This document shows positions 1 to 8,421 of a stretch of DNA of 64,000 nucleotides, piece after piece. The DNA lies in assembly GCA_043798715.1 (NCBI GenBank), contig JAZDOK010000016.1:1-64000 (forward strand), written 5' to 3'. Under the pieces are notes generated by a model that saw only the letters and a list, made by a program, of their open reading frames with translations, had not been told where the DNA came from and ran no database searches. The position numbers and the translations under genes were made by a program. The stretch comes from JAZDOK01 sp043798715. GTDB taxonomy: Bacteria; Vulcanimicrobiota; JAZDOK01. Every line of letters begins with the position of its first letter. The stretch's first letter is position 1.

Positions 1-1
1 G

Positions 2-475
2 GTGGGCGAAGAAGTTGAGATCGTCGGGATCAAGGAAGAGACCAGGAAGACGGTTGTGACCGGAGTGGAGATGTTCCGAAAGCTCCTGGACGAGGGCCGC
101 GCCGGGGACAACGTGGGTCTTCTTCTCCGCGGAGTGGACCGGAAGGACATCGAGCGGGGCCAGGTACTGGCCAAGCCGGGTTCGATCAAGCCTCACACTC
201 ACTTCAAGGGCGAGGTTTACGTGCTGAGCAAGGAGGAGGGCGGCCGTCATACGCCGTTCTTCAACGGCTACCGTCCCCAGTTCTATTTCCGGACGACGGA
301 CGTGACGGGTTCGATCAAGCTTCCTGAGGGAGTGGAGATGGTGATGCCGGGAGACAATGTGACGATGGAAGTCACGTTGATCCAGCCCATCGCCCTGGAG
401 CAGGGCGTCCACTTCGCCATCAGGGAAGGCGGACGGACCGTCGGCGCGGGCGTGGTGACGTCCATCATCGAGTAA
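2..475 (+). CDS. tuf: Elongation factor Tu, C-terminal part (partial)
   Basis: The last 157 codons of EF-Tu; the GTPase domain lies upstream of the window. EF-Tu carries aminoacyl-tRNA to the ribosomal A site. The visible part covers domains 2 and 3, with the family hallmarks GVEMFRKLLDEGRAGDN, RGQVLAKPG, GGRHTPFF and YRPQFYFRTTDVTG, and ends in the usual EGGRTVGAGVV. A tuf gene directly before rpsJ is a common end of the str operon. The codon frame is open to the window start, so no start codon is assigned. Confidence 0.97.
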   Translation: MGEEVEIVGIKEETRKTVVTGVEMFRKLLDEGRAGDNVGLLLRGVDRKDIERGQVLAKPGSIKPHTHFKGEVYVLSKEEGGRHTPFFNGYRPQFYFRTTDVTGSIKLPEGVEMVMPGDNVTMEVTLIQPIALEQGVHFAIREGGRTVGAGVVTSIIE

Positions 476-527
476 TAATCTAGGGGGAGTCCGGCAGGAC
501 GGGCTTCTCTTCGTGGGAGGTAAAGGA

Positions 528-842
528 GTGGCGAAGCAAAAGATACGGATCAGGCTGAAAGCGTACGATCATCAAATCCTGGATCAGTCAGCCGAGCGGA
601 TCGTGGAAGTGGCCAAGCGCACGGGAGCCAATGTCTCGGGTCCTGTTCCCCTGCCGACGGAGAAAAACATCTACTGTGTTCTGCGGTCGCCGCACGTCGA
701 CAAGAAGTCCCGCGAGCATTTTGAAATGCGCACGCACAAGAGACTGATCGACATCTACTTCGATCCGGCGAGCAAAGATACCATCGATGCGCTTATGCGG
801 CTGAATCTGCCGGCCGGCGTCGACATCGAAATAAAAGGCTAG
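528..842 (+). CDS. rpsJ: Small ribosomal subunit protein S10
   Basis: S10, 104 residues, part of the 30S head; in E. coli it also works as NusE in transcription antitermination. The protein opens with AKQKIRIRLKAYDHQILD, typical of the family, and has the usual length. I chose GTG 528 because a GGAGG lies 7 nt upstream and the result matches the family N-terminus; an in-frame GTG at 513 would add five residues and has no ribosome site. First gene of the S10 operon after tuf. Confidence 0.96.
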   Translation: MAKQKIRIRLKAYDHQILDQSAERIVEVAKRTGANVSGPVPLPTEKNIYCVLRSPHVDKKSREHFEMRTHKRLIDIYFDPASKDTIDALMRLNLPAGVDIEIKG

Positions 843-854
843 GAGGAAACGGCC

Positions 855-1508
855 TTGAAAGGTTTAATAGGGAAGAAACTGGGGATGACCCAGCTGTTCA
901 GTGAAAAGGGCGAGAGGCTGCCGGTGACCGTCCTCTCACTTGGGCCGTGTGTCGTCGTCCGAACGAGGACGAAGGAAAAGGACGGTTACGAGGCGGTGCA
1001 GATTGGATGGCTCGAAATCAAGCCGGCAAAACTGCGCCAGTCCGAGAGGAAGTTACTGGAAAAGGCGGGCCTGCGCTCCGTCAAGTACCTGCGGGAGATC
1101 CGGGTTGATAAATCCGGGATTTATTCCGTGGGCCAGGAGTTAGATGTGGAGATCTTCAAGGTCGGTGAAAAGGTCGACGTGGTGGGCACATCCAAGGGGA
1201 AGGGCTTTGCCGGCGGCATGAAGCGCTGGAATTTTCACGGAGGTCCGGCCAGCCATGGTTCCATGACTCACCGCCAGCCGGCCTCGGCCGGCTCCACCTG
1301 CGCGGCCAAGGTGATCAAGGGCAAAAAAATGCCCGGCCGTCTGGGCGGCGTCAGGCGCACGGTGCAGGGCCTGGAAATTGTGAAGGTGGATCGGGACAAG
1401 AATCTCCTCGTGGTAAGGGGAAACGTTCCCGGCTCCGCCAATTCCCTGGTCATCGTCAGTGAATCGGTAAAAGAAAATAGTAATTTTCCGGACAGAGCCG
1501 TCCGGTAG
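855..1508 (+). CDS. rplC: Large ribosomal subunit protein L3
   Basis: L3, 217 residues, a 50S assembly-initiator protein whose loop reaches the peptidyl transferase centre. The N-terminus GLIGKKLGMTQLF and the central loop with FHGGPASHGSMTHRQPAS are diagnostic. Starts at TTG 855 behind a strong AGGAGGAAA at 841-849. Lies 12 nt after rpsJ in the same operon. The C-terminal tail beyond the conserved core (about ten residues, SNFPDRAVR) is lineage-specific. Confidence 0.96.
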   Translation: MKGLIGKKLGMTQLFSEKGERLPVTVLSLGPCVVVRTRTKEKDGYEAVQIGWLEIKPAKLRQSERKLLEKAGLRSVKYLREIRVDKSGIYSVGQELDVEIFKVGEKVDVVGTSKGKGFAGGMKRWNFHGGPASHGSMTHRQPASAGSTCAAKVIKGKKMPGRLGGVRRTVQGLEIVKVDRDKNLLVVRGNVPGSANSLVIVSESVKENSNFPDRAVR

Positions 1509-1520
1509 GGAGGAATCCAT

Positions 1521-2144
1521 ATGCCCAAGGTTTCGTTATATAACGTAGAGGGGAAGGCCCTGGAGGAGATGGATCTTACGGACGCGATCTTCGGCGTCAA
1601 AGTGAGCCATGGGACTCTTCACCTGGCCCTTGTGCGGCAACTGGCCAATGCCAGAATGGGAACCGCCTGCACCAAGACCCGCGCCGAGGTCAGAGGCGGA
1701 GGCAAGAAGCCCTGGAAGCAGAAGGGGACCGGCCGCGCCCGTCACGGCAGTTCCCGCTCGCCTATATGGAAGGGCGGCGGAGTCACCTTCGGCCCCCGGC
1801 CCCGTGATTTCAGCTTTTCGCTTCCGCGGAAGATGCGGCGGCTGGCCCTGCGCTCCGCTTTATCGCTCAGAGCCGGCCAGAAGGGCGTGAGTGTTCTGGA
1901 AAACCTCTCATTCGAAAAGCCGTCCACGAAGCAGGTTGTAAAGATGCTGGAGAACCTCAACATCACCGGCAAGGTGCTCATTATTGCAAAGAACATGGAG
2001 GAGAATTTCGTCAAGTCCGTCCGGAATCTGCCGGAGGCCAAGATGATTTCGGTTCACAACCTCAATGTGCACGACCTTCTGAACTACGAGCACCTGCTGA
2101 TAGAGAAGGAAGCGCTGGCTTCCATGGAGGAGGTTCTGGTATGA
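1521..2144 (+). CDS. rplD: Large ribosomal subunit protein L4
   Basis: L4, 207 residues, lines the nascent peptide exit tunnel through an extended loop; in E. coli it also represses its own operon. The loop is visible around residues 45-95 with EVRGGGKKPWKQKGTGRARHGS and SPIWKGGGVTFGP. ATG start with an AGGAGG-type site 10 nt before it. Its stop overlaps the start of rplW by 4 nt, suggesting translational coupling. Confidence 0.96.
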   Translation: MPKVSLYNVEGKALEEMDLTDAIFGVKVSHGTLHLALVRQLANARMGTACTKTRAEVRGGGKKPWKQKGTGRARHGSSRSPIWKGGGVTFGPRPRDFSFSLPRKMRRLALRSALSLRAGQKGVSVLENLSFEKPSTKQVVKMLENLNITGKVLIIAKNMEENFVKSVRNLPEAKMISVHNLNVHDLLNYEHLLIEKEALASMEEVLV

Positions 2145-2443
2145 ACAAGACAGCAAGAGACGTCATCAAGCGGCCCCTCATTACGGAAAAAAGCATGGAG
2201 GGGACGACTATGAACAAGTACACCTTCGAGGTGGCCACCTGGGCCAACAAGATCGAGATTCGCAAGGCCGTTGAAACGATCTTCAAAGTGAAGGTGCTCA
2301 AAGTAAACACGCTCAACGTCCCCGGCAAGTTGAAGCGCTACGGGAAATTCTCGGGGTACACTTCGGACTGGAAGAAGGCCGTTGTGACCCTGAAGGACGG
2401 GGATAAGATAGAACTGGGCGGAGTGGAAATCTTCGCACAGTAA
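2141..2443 (+). CDS. rplW: Large ribosomal subunit protein L23
   Basis: L23, 100 residues, sits at the mouth of the exit tunnel and is the docking site for trigger factor and SRP. Family features: RPLITEKSM near the N-terminus, VATWANKIEIRKAVETIFKVKV in the middle, and the basic loop before the last strand (KKAVVTLKDGDKIEL). Starts inside the end of rplD (ATGA overlap). Confidence 0.95.
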   Translation: MNKTARDVIKRPLITEKSMEGTTMNKYTFEVATWANKIEIRKAVETIFKVKVLKVNTLNVPGKLKRYGKFSGYTSDWKKAVVTLKDGDKIELGGVEIFAQ

Positions 2444-2465
2444 TCGCCTGAAAGGAGTCTTTGTC

Positions 2466-3290
2466 ATGCCGACCAAGAATTTTAAACCGACATCGCCCGG
2501 CAGGCGGTTCATGACCGTGGCCGATTTTGAAGAAATAACCTGCAGCAGACCAGAGGAGACCCTGCTTCAGCCTCTGAAGAAAAATGCGGGGCGCAACGCC
2601 CAGGGACGGGTGACGGTTCGCCATCAGGGCGGCGGTTCCAAGAGGATGTACCGGAAGATTGACTGGAAAAGGGAAAAGGACGCCGTCCCGGCAAAGGTCT
2701 CTTCCATCGAGTACGATCCCAACAGGACGGCGTACATCGCCCTCCTTAACTATGCGGATGGGGAAAAACGGTATATCCTGGCTCCGCTGGGACTCAAGGT
2801 AGGGGACAAGGTGGTCGCGGGGGAAGAAGTTGACGTCAAACCCGGAAACGCGATGCCCATCAAAAGCATCCCCCTCGGGACCCTCATCCACAATATAGAG
2901 CTTAAGCCCGGCCGGGGTGCCCAGATGGTGCGCTCAGCCGGTGCCTCCGCCCAGCTCATGGCCAAGGAGGGTGATTACGCCCACGTGCGTCTTCCTTCCG
3001 GCGAGGTTCGCCTGGTCAGCATCAGATGCCGGGCTACCATTGGGCAGGTGGGCAACGTGGAGCACGAGAACATAACCATCGGCAAGGCCGGGAGATCCCG
3101 CTGGATGGGCAAGCGTCCTTCGGTCAGGGGTGTGGCCATGAATCCCTGCGATCACCCGCACGGAGGCGGCGAGGCCCGCTCGACACCGGGGCGCCCCTCC
3201 ACGACTCCCTGGGGTAAGCCGGCTATCGGCTTGAAGACCAGGAAGCGCAAGCCGGCGGACCGCATGATCGTAAAGAGAAGAAGCAAGTAG
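2466..3290 (+). CDS. rplB: Large ribosomal subunit protein L2
   Basis: L2, 274 residues, the normal length; needed for subunit joining and peptidyl transferase activity. The conserved C-terminal segment MNPCDHPHGGGEA (containing the functionally important His) and the final TRKRKPADRMIVKRR are present, as is TVRHQGGGSKRMYR near the N-terminus. ATG behind AAAGGAG. Nothing unusual. Confidence 0.97.
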   Translation: MPTKNFKPTSPGRRFMTVADFEEITCSRPEETLLQPLKKNAGRNAQGRVTVRHQGGGSKRMYRKIDWKREKDAVPAKVSSIEYDPNRTAYIALLNYADGEKRYILAPLGLKVGDKVVAGEEVDVKPGNAMPIKSIPLGTLIHNIELKPGRGAQMVRSAGASAQLMAKEGDYAHVRLPSGEVRLVSIRCRATIGQVGNVEHENITIGKAGRSRWMGKRPSVRGVAMNPCDHPHGGGEARSTPGRPSTTPWGKPAIGLKTRKRKPADRMIVKRRSK

Positions 3291-3305
3291 AAGGGGGGGG
3301 GTTCT

Positions 3306-3590
3306 TTGTCCAGGTCAGTTAAAAAAGGTCCGTATGTGGATGAGAACTTGATGAAAAAAATCAGCAAGATGAATCAGACCGGACAGAAACAGGTCGTTAA
3401 GACGTGGGCCAGGGCCTGCACCGTCGTTCCGCAGATGGTGGGTCATACCATCGCCATTCACGACGGGAGAAAGCACGTGCCCATCTATATTTCGGAAGAG
3501 ATGGTGGGTCACAAGATGGGTGAATTCGCTCCCACCAGGATTTTCAGAGGACACGGCTCTCATGCGGAGAAAACGACCGCCCTCAAGTAG
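3306..3590 (+). CDS. rpsS: Small ribosomal subunit protein S19
   Basis: S19, 94 residues, in the 30S head near the A site, partner of S13. SRSVKKGPYVDENLMKK at the N-terminus and GHKMGEFAPTRIFRGHG near the C-terminus identify it. TTG start at 3306, preceded by a long G run that serves as ribosome binding site. Fifteen nt after rplB. Confidence 0.96.
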   Translation: MSRSVKKGPYVDENLMKKISKMNQTGQKQVVKTWARACTVVPQMVGHTIAIHDGRKHVPIYISEEMVGHKMGEFAPTRIFRGHGSHAEKTTALK

Positions 3591-3611
3591 AGAGCACTCA
3601 GGAGGAGAACA

Positions 3612-3986
3612 ATGACCAAGACTAGCGGAGGAGAAAAAAAGGAAGCCAGGGCGATAGCCAGGTTCGTTAAAATGGCTCCCAGGAAGCTGAGGCTGGTGAT
3701 GGAAGTGATCCGGGGCAAAGCCGTGCACGACGCCATCAATATTCTCAGGTTCACCCCCAAGCGGGCGGCCAGGACCATAGAGAAAGTCTTGAAATCGGCT
3801 TTGGCCAATGCTGAGAATAATTTAAGAATGAGTGGCGACGATCTCTTCGTCTCAGCCGGCTTTGTTGACGGTGGGCCTACCATGAAGCGCTTTACGCCGC
3901 GTGCAATGGGACGGGCCAGCAAGATTCACAAGAGGTCGAGCCACATCACCATCGTCGTTAGGGAGAGAGAGGAGGCGAGTCGCTAA
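3612..3986 (+). CDS. rplV: Large ribosomal subunit protein L22
   Basis: L22, 124 residues; its beta hairpin lines the exit tunnel and is a macrolide-resistance hotspot in other bacteria. Seen: APRKLRLVMEVIRGK, the AENN helix, and the hairpin FTPRAMGRASKIHKRSSHI. About ten residues longer at the N-terminus than the E. coli protein (TKTSGGEKKE). Its last codons contain the GGAGG that serves rpsC, which starts immediately after the stop. Confidence 0.95.
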   Translation: MTKTSGGEKKEARAIARFVKMAPRKLRLVMEVIRGKAVHDAINILRFTPKRAARTIEKVLKSALANAENNLRMSGDDLFVSAGFVDGGPTMKRFTPRAMGRASKIHKRSSHITIVVREREEASR

Positions 3987-4667
3987 GTGGGCCAGAAAAT
4001 ACATCCAATCGGTTTAAGGGTCGGCATTATTCGGGGATGGGATAGTCGCTGGTTTCAGAAGAAACACTACGTGGAATGGCTCCACGAAGATATCATGATC
4101 CGCAACTTCATCCGCAAGACGATGAGAAACGCCGGTTTATCGAGAATCGAGATCGAGCGTGCCGATAAAGTAAATGTCACCATCCAGACAGCCAAGCCGG
4201 GAATAGTCATCGGCAAGCGCGGCGCCGGTATTGAGGATCTTCGCAAGAAGCTCATCGCAATGACCGGAAAAGAGGTCAAGGTAAACGTTCAGGAGGTCAA
4301 GCAGCCGGAGCTGGACGCCAGGCTGGTCGCCGAGAACATCGTCGAGCAGCTCGAAAAACGGGTGGCCTTCCGACGGGCCATGAAACAGGCCCTGGGCCGC
4401 TCCATGCGTGCCGGCGCCAAGGGCATCAAAATCCAGTGCGGAGGACGTCTGGGCGGCGCTGAAATAGCCCGTTCGGAGCGCACCTTCGAGGGTAAAGTCC
4501 CCCTTCACACCCTGCGGGCGGACATAGATTACGCAATGGTGGAAGCCTACACTACCTATGGACGCATCGGAGTGAAGGTCTGGATTTACCGTGGCGACAT
4601 TCTGCCTGCCGGCAAGAAAGAGGCGGCAGAGGCGGCATCCGACTCCAGAGAGAGGAGGTTTGACTGA
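3987..4667 (+). CDS. rpsC: Small ribosomal subunit protein S3
   Basis: S3, 226 residues, on the mRNA entry side of the 30S subunit, where with S4 and S5 it helps unwind mRNA. GQKIHPIGLRVGIIRGW opens the protein; the KH domain GxxG is IVIGKRGAGIEDLR (about residues 71-84). GTG start directly abutting the rplV stop. Stop and rplP start share a base (TGATG). Confidence 0.96.
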   Translation: MGQKIHPIGLRVGIIRGWDSRWFQKKHYVEWLHEDIMIRNFIRKTMRNAGLSRIEIERADKVNVTIQTAKPGIVIGKRGAGIEDLRKKLIAMTGKEVKVNVQEVKQPELDARLVAENIVEQLEKRVAFRRAMKQALGRSMRAGAKGIKIQCGGRLGGAEIARSERTFEGKVPLHTLRADIDYAMVEAYTTYGRIGVKVWIYRGDILPAGKKEAAEAASDSRERRFD

Positions 4668-5101
4668 TGTTACAGCCGAAGCGGGTGGCCTACCGTAAGG
4701 TCCACCGTGGGAAAATGAGAGGCAAAGCGACCAGAGGCAACACGATTGCCTTCGGGGAGTATGGCATTCAGGCTCTCGAGTGCTGCTGGGTGACCAGCCG
4801 TCAGATAGAGGCATCTAGAATCGCCATTACCAGGTATATCAAGCGCGGCGGGAAAGTCTGGATCAAGATTTTCCCGGACAAGTCCGTGACGAAGAAGCCT
4901 GCCGAGACCCGGATGGGAAGCGGAAAAGGAAATCCTGAGTTCTGGGTGGCGGTCGTCAAGCCGGGCCGGGTTCTTTTTGAGATTTCCGGCGTCACCGAGG
5001 CGGAGGCCCGGGCCGCCATGCGCCTGGCAGCCTTCAAACTGCCCTTAAGGACACAGTTCCTCATGAGAGAAAAACTAGGTGGTGATGGCAGTGAAAGTTA
5101 A
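4667..5101 (+). CDS. rplP: Large ribosomal subunit protein L16
   Basis: L16, 144 residues, near the A-site tRNA elbow. Diagnostic stretches are MLQPKRVAYRKVHRGK, GNTIAFGEYGIQALE, and RMGSGKGNPEFWVAVVKPGR. One-base overlap with rpsC and about ten nt overlap with rpmC make this a tightly coupled stretch. A few extra C-terminal residues (GGDGSES) come from the overlap with rpmC. Confidence 0.96.
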   Translation: MLQPKRVAYRKVHRGKMRGKATRGNTIAFGEYGIQALECCWVTSRQIEASRIAITRYIKRGGKVWIKIFPDKSVTKKPAETRMGSGKGNPEFWVAVVKPGRVLFEISGVTEAEARAAMRLAAFKLPLRTQFLMREKLGGDGSES

Positions 5102-5300
5102 GGAAGCAGTCGGGAAGATGAGAGAGATGACTCCCGTGGAACTCAAGGACAGACTTAAAGACGTCAAGGAAGAACTCTTTAATCTGAGATTTCAACTGGC
5201 GACCGGACATCTGGAGGATTTCACGAAGATCCGCCAGATTAGAAGGAATATCGCGCGGATTCAAACTGTTCTTAAGGAAAAGGAATTGGGGATTCGCTAA
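5085..5300 (+). CDS. rpmC: Large ribosomal subunit protein L29
   Basis: L29, about 70 residues, a two-helix protein at the tunnel exit. MREMTPVELKDRLKDVKEELFNLRFQ and IRRNIARIQTVLKEKE are family-typical. Start uncertain: GTG 5079, GTG 5082, ATG 5085 and GTG 5091 are all in frame. AGGTGG at 5077-5082 best serves 5091 or 5085, both overlapping the end of rplP; I report 5085. Confidence 0.9.
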   Translation: MAVKVKEAVGKMREMTPVELKDRLKDVKEELFNLRFQLATGHLEDFTKIRQIRRNIARIQTVLKEKELGIR

Positions 5301-5311
5301 GGAGGAGCCTT

Positions 5312-5569
5312 ATGGAAAAGCGGAGCAGGCGCAAAATCAGACTCGGCCGGGTCATCAGCGACAAGATGGATAAGACCGTCGTCGTAGTGGTGGAGAGGCA
5401 GTTTTCTCATCCGATTTACGGAAAGATTATCAAAAGAAGGACCAAATTTAAAGCCCATGATGAGAAGAACGAATGTCATGTGGGCGATACGGTCAAAATC
5501 GCTGAGACCAGACCTATGAGCCGCGAGAAACGCTGGAGGGTCGAGTCGATCGTGGAGAAGTCCAGATAA
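5312..5569 (+). CDS. rpsQ: Small ribosomal subunit protein S17
   Basis: S17, 85 residues, an OB-fold protein that binds 16S rRNA early in assembly. Conserved GRVISDKMDKTVVVVVER and the loop with KAHDEKNECHVGDTVKI are present. ATG behind AAGGAGG. Eleven nt after rpmC. Confidence 0.95.
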   Translation: MEKRSRRKIRLGRVISDKMDKTVVVVVERQFSHPIYGKIIKRRTKFKAHDEKNECHVGDTVKIAETRPMSREKRWRVESIVEKSR

Positions 5570-5582
5570 GGGGGAGATAAGG

Positions 5583-5951
5583 ATGATCCAGCAACAGAGC
5601 CGCCTGAAGGTGGCTGATAATTCCGGGGCCAAAGTGATCATGTGCATCCGGGTGTCCAAGGGATCTCATCATAAATACGCTTATGTTGGGGACGTTATTG
5701 TTGCCTCGGTAAAGGTGGCCACCCCGGGCATGCCCGTCAAGAAGGGCGAAGTGGTCAAGGCGGTCGTGGTCCGGACCAAGAAAAAAATCAGAAGGCCGGA
5801 CGGCTCCTATATCCGTTTTGACGAGAACGCGGCGGTTCTGATCAACGACCAGATGAATCCCCGCGGGACCCGGATATTCGGCCCGGTGGCCAGGGAACTG
5901 AGGGACAGAGAATTCATGAAAATAGTCTCTTTAGCGCCTGAAGTTCTATAA
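5583..5951 (+). CDS. rplN: Large ribosomal subunit protein L14
   Basis: L14, 122 residues, the standard length; forms an intersubunit bridge and is the target of the ribosome silencing factor RsfS where present. MIQQQSRLKVADNSGAK at the N-terminus and NPRGTRIFGPVARELR near the C-terminus are diagnostic. ATG with a GGGGGAGATAAGG leader. Confidence 0.97.
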   Translation: MIQQQSRLKVADNSGAKVIMCIRVSKGSHHKYAYVGDVIVASVKVATPGMPVKKGEVVKAVVVRTKKKIRRPDGSYIRFDENAAVLINDQMNPRGTRIFGPVARELRDREFMKIVSLAPEVL

Positions 5952-5968
5952 AGGAGGGTTTTCGGCCT

Positions 5969-6289
5969 GTGAATAAGGTTCATGTCAAAAAAAATGATAC
6001 CGTCGTCGTGCTGAGCGGTAAGGACAGCGGCAAAAAGGGAAAAATCCTTAAGGTTATTACGGAGGATATGAAAGTCCTGGTCGAGGGGGTCAACATATCG
6101 AAGAGACACACCCGCCCTCGGCCTCCCAAGATTCCCCAGGGCGGCATACTGGAAAAGGCCCAGCCCATGTCCTCCAGTAATGTTCAACTGGTGTGTCCCA
6201 AGTGTTCCAAGCCCACCCGGATTGCGCACAAGCAGAGCTCCGAGGGTAAGAACGAGAGAGTCTGCAAGCAATGCGGAGAGGTCATCTGA
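5969..6289 (+). CDS. rplX: Large ribosomal subunit protein L24
   Basis: L24, 106 residues, assembly initiator near the exit tunnel. The N-terminal KOW motif (VVVLSGKDSGKKGKI) is clear. The C-terminal half carries two CxxC pairs (CPKCSKPTR and CKQCGEVI) that look like a zinc knuckle, as in many bacterial L24 proteins. GTG start at 5969 behind AAAGGAGGG. Confidence 0.95.
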   Translation: MNKVHVKKNDTVVVLSGKDSGKKGKILKVITEDMKVLVEGVNISKRHTRPRPPKIPQGGILEKAQPMSSSNVQLVCPKCSKPTRIAHKQSSEGKNERVCKQCGEVI

Positions 6290-6303
6290 AGGGGGAGACG
6301 GTG

Positions 6304-6846
6304 ATGGTCAGATTAAAGGAGAAATATCTCAAGGAAGTAGTTCCGGCCATGCGGGAGCAGTTTCGCTACAAAAGCGTCATGCAGGTTCCCAGGCTTGAGA
6401 AGGTCGTCATAAACATGGGAGTCGGGGAGGCGCTGGCCAACCCGAAAGTCCTGGATGGGGCCGTCGGCGATATGAAGGCCATCAGCGGCCAGAAGCCGGT
6501 GGTGACCAAGGCCAAAAAGTCCATTTCCTCCTTCAAGCTCAGGGAGGGCATGTCAATCGGGTGCAAGGTGACCTTGAGGGGCGACCGCATGTACACTTTT
6601 CTCGACAAGCTCTTCAATGTGGTGCTCCCGAGAATCAGGGATTTCCGGGGTCTTTCTCCCAAGTCCTTTGACGGCCGGGGAAATTTCGCCCTGGGAATGA
6701 AGGAGCAGATCGTATTCCCCGAGATCGAGTATGACAAAGTGGATAAGGTCAGGGGGATGGACGTGGTGATCGTTACGACCGCCAGGAATGACGAAGAGGC
6801 GAATCATTTCCTGAAGCTTCTTGGGTGCCCCATAAGGGAAGGATAG
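6304..6846 (+). CDS. rplE: Large ribosomal subunit protein L5
   Basis: L5, 180 residues, binds 5S rRNA and contacts P-site tRNA. Seen: VPRLEKVVINMGVGEA, SISSFKLREGMSIGCKVTLRG, and FPEIEYDKVDKVRGMDVVIVTTA. I place the start at ATG 6304 behind GGGGGAG; GTG 6301 is equally possible, while the in-frame ATG 6271 lies inside rplX and lacks a ribosome site. Confidence 0.95.
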   Translation: MVRLKEKYLKEVVPAMREQFRYKSVMQVPRLEKVVINMGVGEALANPKVLDGAVGDMKAISGQKPVVTKAKKSISSFKLREGMSIGCKVTLRGDRMYTFLDKLFNVVLPRIRDFRGLSPKSFDGRGNFALGMKEQIVFPEIEYDKVDKVRGMDVVIVTTARNDEEANHFLKLLGCPIREG

Positions 6847-6855
6847 GAGGATAGC

Positions 6856-7041
6856 ATGGCTAGAAAGGCAATGATTGAGAAATCCAGGAGGAAACCAAGG
6901 TTTGCAGTGCGCCAGCACAACCGCTGCAAACTCTGCGGGAGGCCCAAGGCTTATCTCAGAAGGTTCGGGATGTGCAGGATATGTTTCAGGATGTTGGCAC
7001 ACAGGGGCGAGATCCCGGGCATCACCAAGTCCAGTTGGTAG
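6856..7041 (+). CDS. rpsN: Small ribosomal subunit protein S14, zinc-binding type
   Basis: S14 of the short, zinc-binding (C+) kind, 61 residues, in the 30S head. Four ligands are visible: Cys24, Cys27, Cys40 and Cys43. Ends in GEIPGITKSSW like other type Z S14 proteins. The zinc form (against the roughly 100-residue zinc-free form of E. coli) is common in Firmicutes, Actinobacteria, Thermus and many candidate phyla. Confidence 0.96.
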   Translation: MARKAMIEKSRRKPRFAVRQHNRCKLCGRPKAYLRRFGMCRICFRMLAHRGEIPGITKSSW

Positions 7042-7066
7042 ATTCAACTCACGAGGAGGGAAAATT

Positions 7067-7465
7067 ATGGGAATGACAGACCCCATTGCCGATATGCTCA
7101 CCAGGATCAGGAACGCCAATGTCGCCTATCATGAACAGGTTGACATCCCGGCGTCCAGGTCGAAGGAGCAGATTGCCAGGGTCCTCAAAAAGGAAGGTTT
7201 CGTCCGGGATTTCCAGGTTCTCAACACCGGCGTGCAGGGCGTTTTGAGGGTCTTCATGAAGTACGGCCCCAACAAGGAGAAGATCCTCCTGGGGATCAAG
7301 CGGATCAGCAAGCCCGGTCTACGGGTTTACGTAGGCAAGGAAGAGATTCCCCGGATTTTCGGAGGGCTGGGCGTGGTGATTATGTCGACCCCCAAGGGCA
7401 TCATGACGGGCAAACAGGCCAAGATGACCGGAGTCGGGGGAGAAGTTATCTGTTACGTGTGGTAG
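7067..7465 (+). CDS. rpsH: Small ribosomal subunit protein S8
   Basis: S8, 132 residues, binds the central domain of 16S rRNA; in E. coli it represses the spc operon. DPIADMLTRIRNANVA at the N-terminus and STPKGIMTGKQAKMTGVGGEVICYVW at the C-terminus (read in two parts) are typical. I chose ATG 7067 because GAGGAGGG precedes it; the frame is open far upstream into rpsN without a sensible start. Confidence 0.95.
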   Translation: MGMTDPIADMLTRIRNANVAYHEQVDIPASRSKEQIARVLKKEGFVRDFQVLNTGVQGVLRVFMKYGPNKEKILLGIKRISKPGLRVYVGKEEIPRIFGGLGVVIMSTPKGIMTGKQAKMTGVGGEVICYVW

Positions 7466-7478
7466 AGGAGGAAGACGC

Positions 7479-8021
7479 ATGTCTCGCATAGGGAAACTCC
7501 CAATCGCCGTGCCGCAGGGCGTCGCGGTGACATTCAAGGAAAACAACAAGGTGACCGTAAAGGGCCCCCTGGGGGAGATGTCACGGGTTTTCAACCCGGA
7601 GCTTAAGATCGCCCTCGACGGCGGACAGCTCACGGTTTCGCCGTTAAGAAATGACCTTCGGAGCCGCGCTCTTCACGGGCTCGGAAGAACGCTTCTCTCC
7701 AACATGGTGGAGGGAGTGACTAAAGGGTTTACGAAGGCCCTGCTTATAAGCGGGGTGGGTTACCGGGCCGCGAAGACGGCTCAGGGACTTCAGATCCAGA
7801 TCGGGTTTTCCCATCCGGTCAACATAGAGGCGGTGCCGGGGATTGAGTTTGACGTCGAAGGCACCACCAAGATCATCGTCAAGGGCAAGGACAAGGAGCA
7901 GGTGGGGCAGATTGCAGCCAACATCCGCTCCATCAGGCCGGTCGAGCCCTACAAGGCCAAGGGAATCAAATATGATTTCGAAGTCGTCCGGAAGAAGGCC
8001 GGCAAGACGGGCAAGGCATAG
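7479..8021 (+). CDS. rplF: Large ribosomal subunit protein L6
   Basis: L6, 180 residues, near the sarcin-ricin loop and factor-binding site. MSRIGKLPIAVPQGV, GLGRTLLSNMVEGVTKG, and the GVGYRAA motif of the second domain identify it. ATG behind AGAGGAGGA. Standard position in the spc operon. Confidence 0.96.
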   Translation: MSRIGKLPIAVPQGVAVTFKENNKVTVKGPLGEMSRVFNPELKIALDGGQLTVSPLRNDLRSRALHGLGRTLLSNMVEGVTKGFTKALLISGVGYRAAKTAQGLQIQIGFSHPVNIEAVPGIEFDVEGTTKIIVKGKDKEQVGQIAANIRSIRPVEPYKAKGIKYDFEVVRKKAGKTGKA

Positions 8022-8037
8022 GAAAGGGGTATGCGCT

Positions 8038-8406
8038 GTGATTAAGAAGGAAACGCGCCGGATTCTCAGGGGCAAAAGGCATGAGAGGGTGAGGAAGAGC
8101 GTCTCCGGCACCCAGGTGAAGCCGCGTCTGGCGGTGTTCAAAAGCCTGCGCCACGTATATGCCCAGCTCATTGATGACGGGGTCGGCAGGACTCTGGCCT
8201 CCGCCTCTTCGCTGGAAAAAGAGCTGGTGAAAGCCGGTGAGAAGATGAACCAGACGGAGCTGGCCGTGGAAATCGGAAAGCTGATCGCCCGGCGGGCTAA
8301 GGAGCTGGGCATCAAGGAAGTGGTCTTTGACAGGGGCGGAAACAGATACCATGGAAATATTGCCTCTCTGGCCGGAGCCGCCAGAGAGGAAGGTCTGGAA
8401 TTTTAG
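8038..8406 (+). CDS. rplR: Large ribosomal subunit protein L18
   Basis: L18, 122 residues, binds 5S rRNA with L5. RLAVFKSLRHVYAQLIDD, VFDRGGNRYHG and the closing AAREEGLEF are diagnostic. Start taken at GTG 8038 with GGAAAGGGG upstream; the open frame extends much further back inside rplF, but that part is shadow. Confidence 0.94.
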   Translation: MIKKETRRILRGKRHERVRKSVSGTQVKPRLAVFKSLRHVYAQLIDDGVGRTLASASSLEKELVKAGEKMNQTELAVEIGKLIARRAKELGIKEVVFDRGGNRYHGNIASLAGAAREEGLEF

Positions 8407-8421
8407 GAAAGGAGGGCTGTC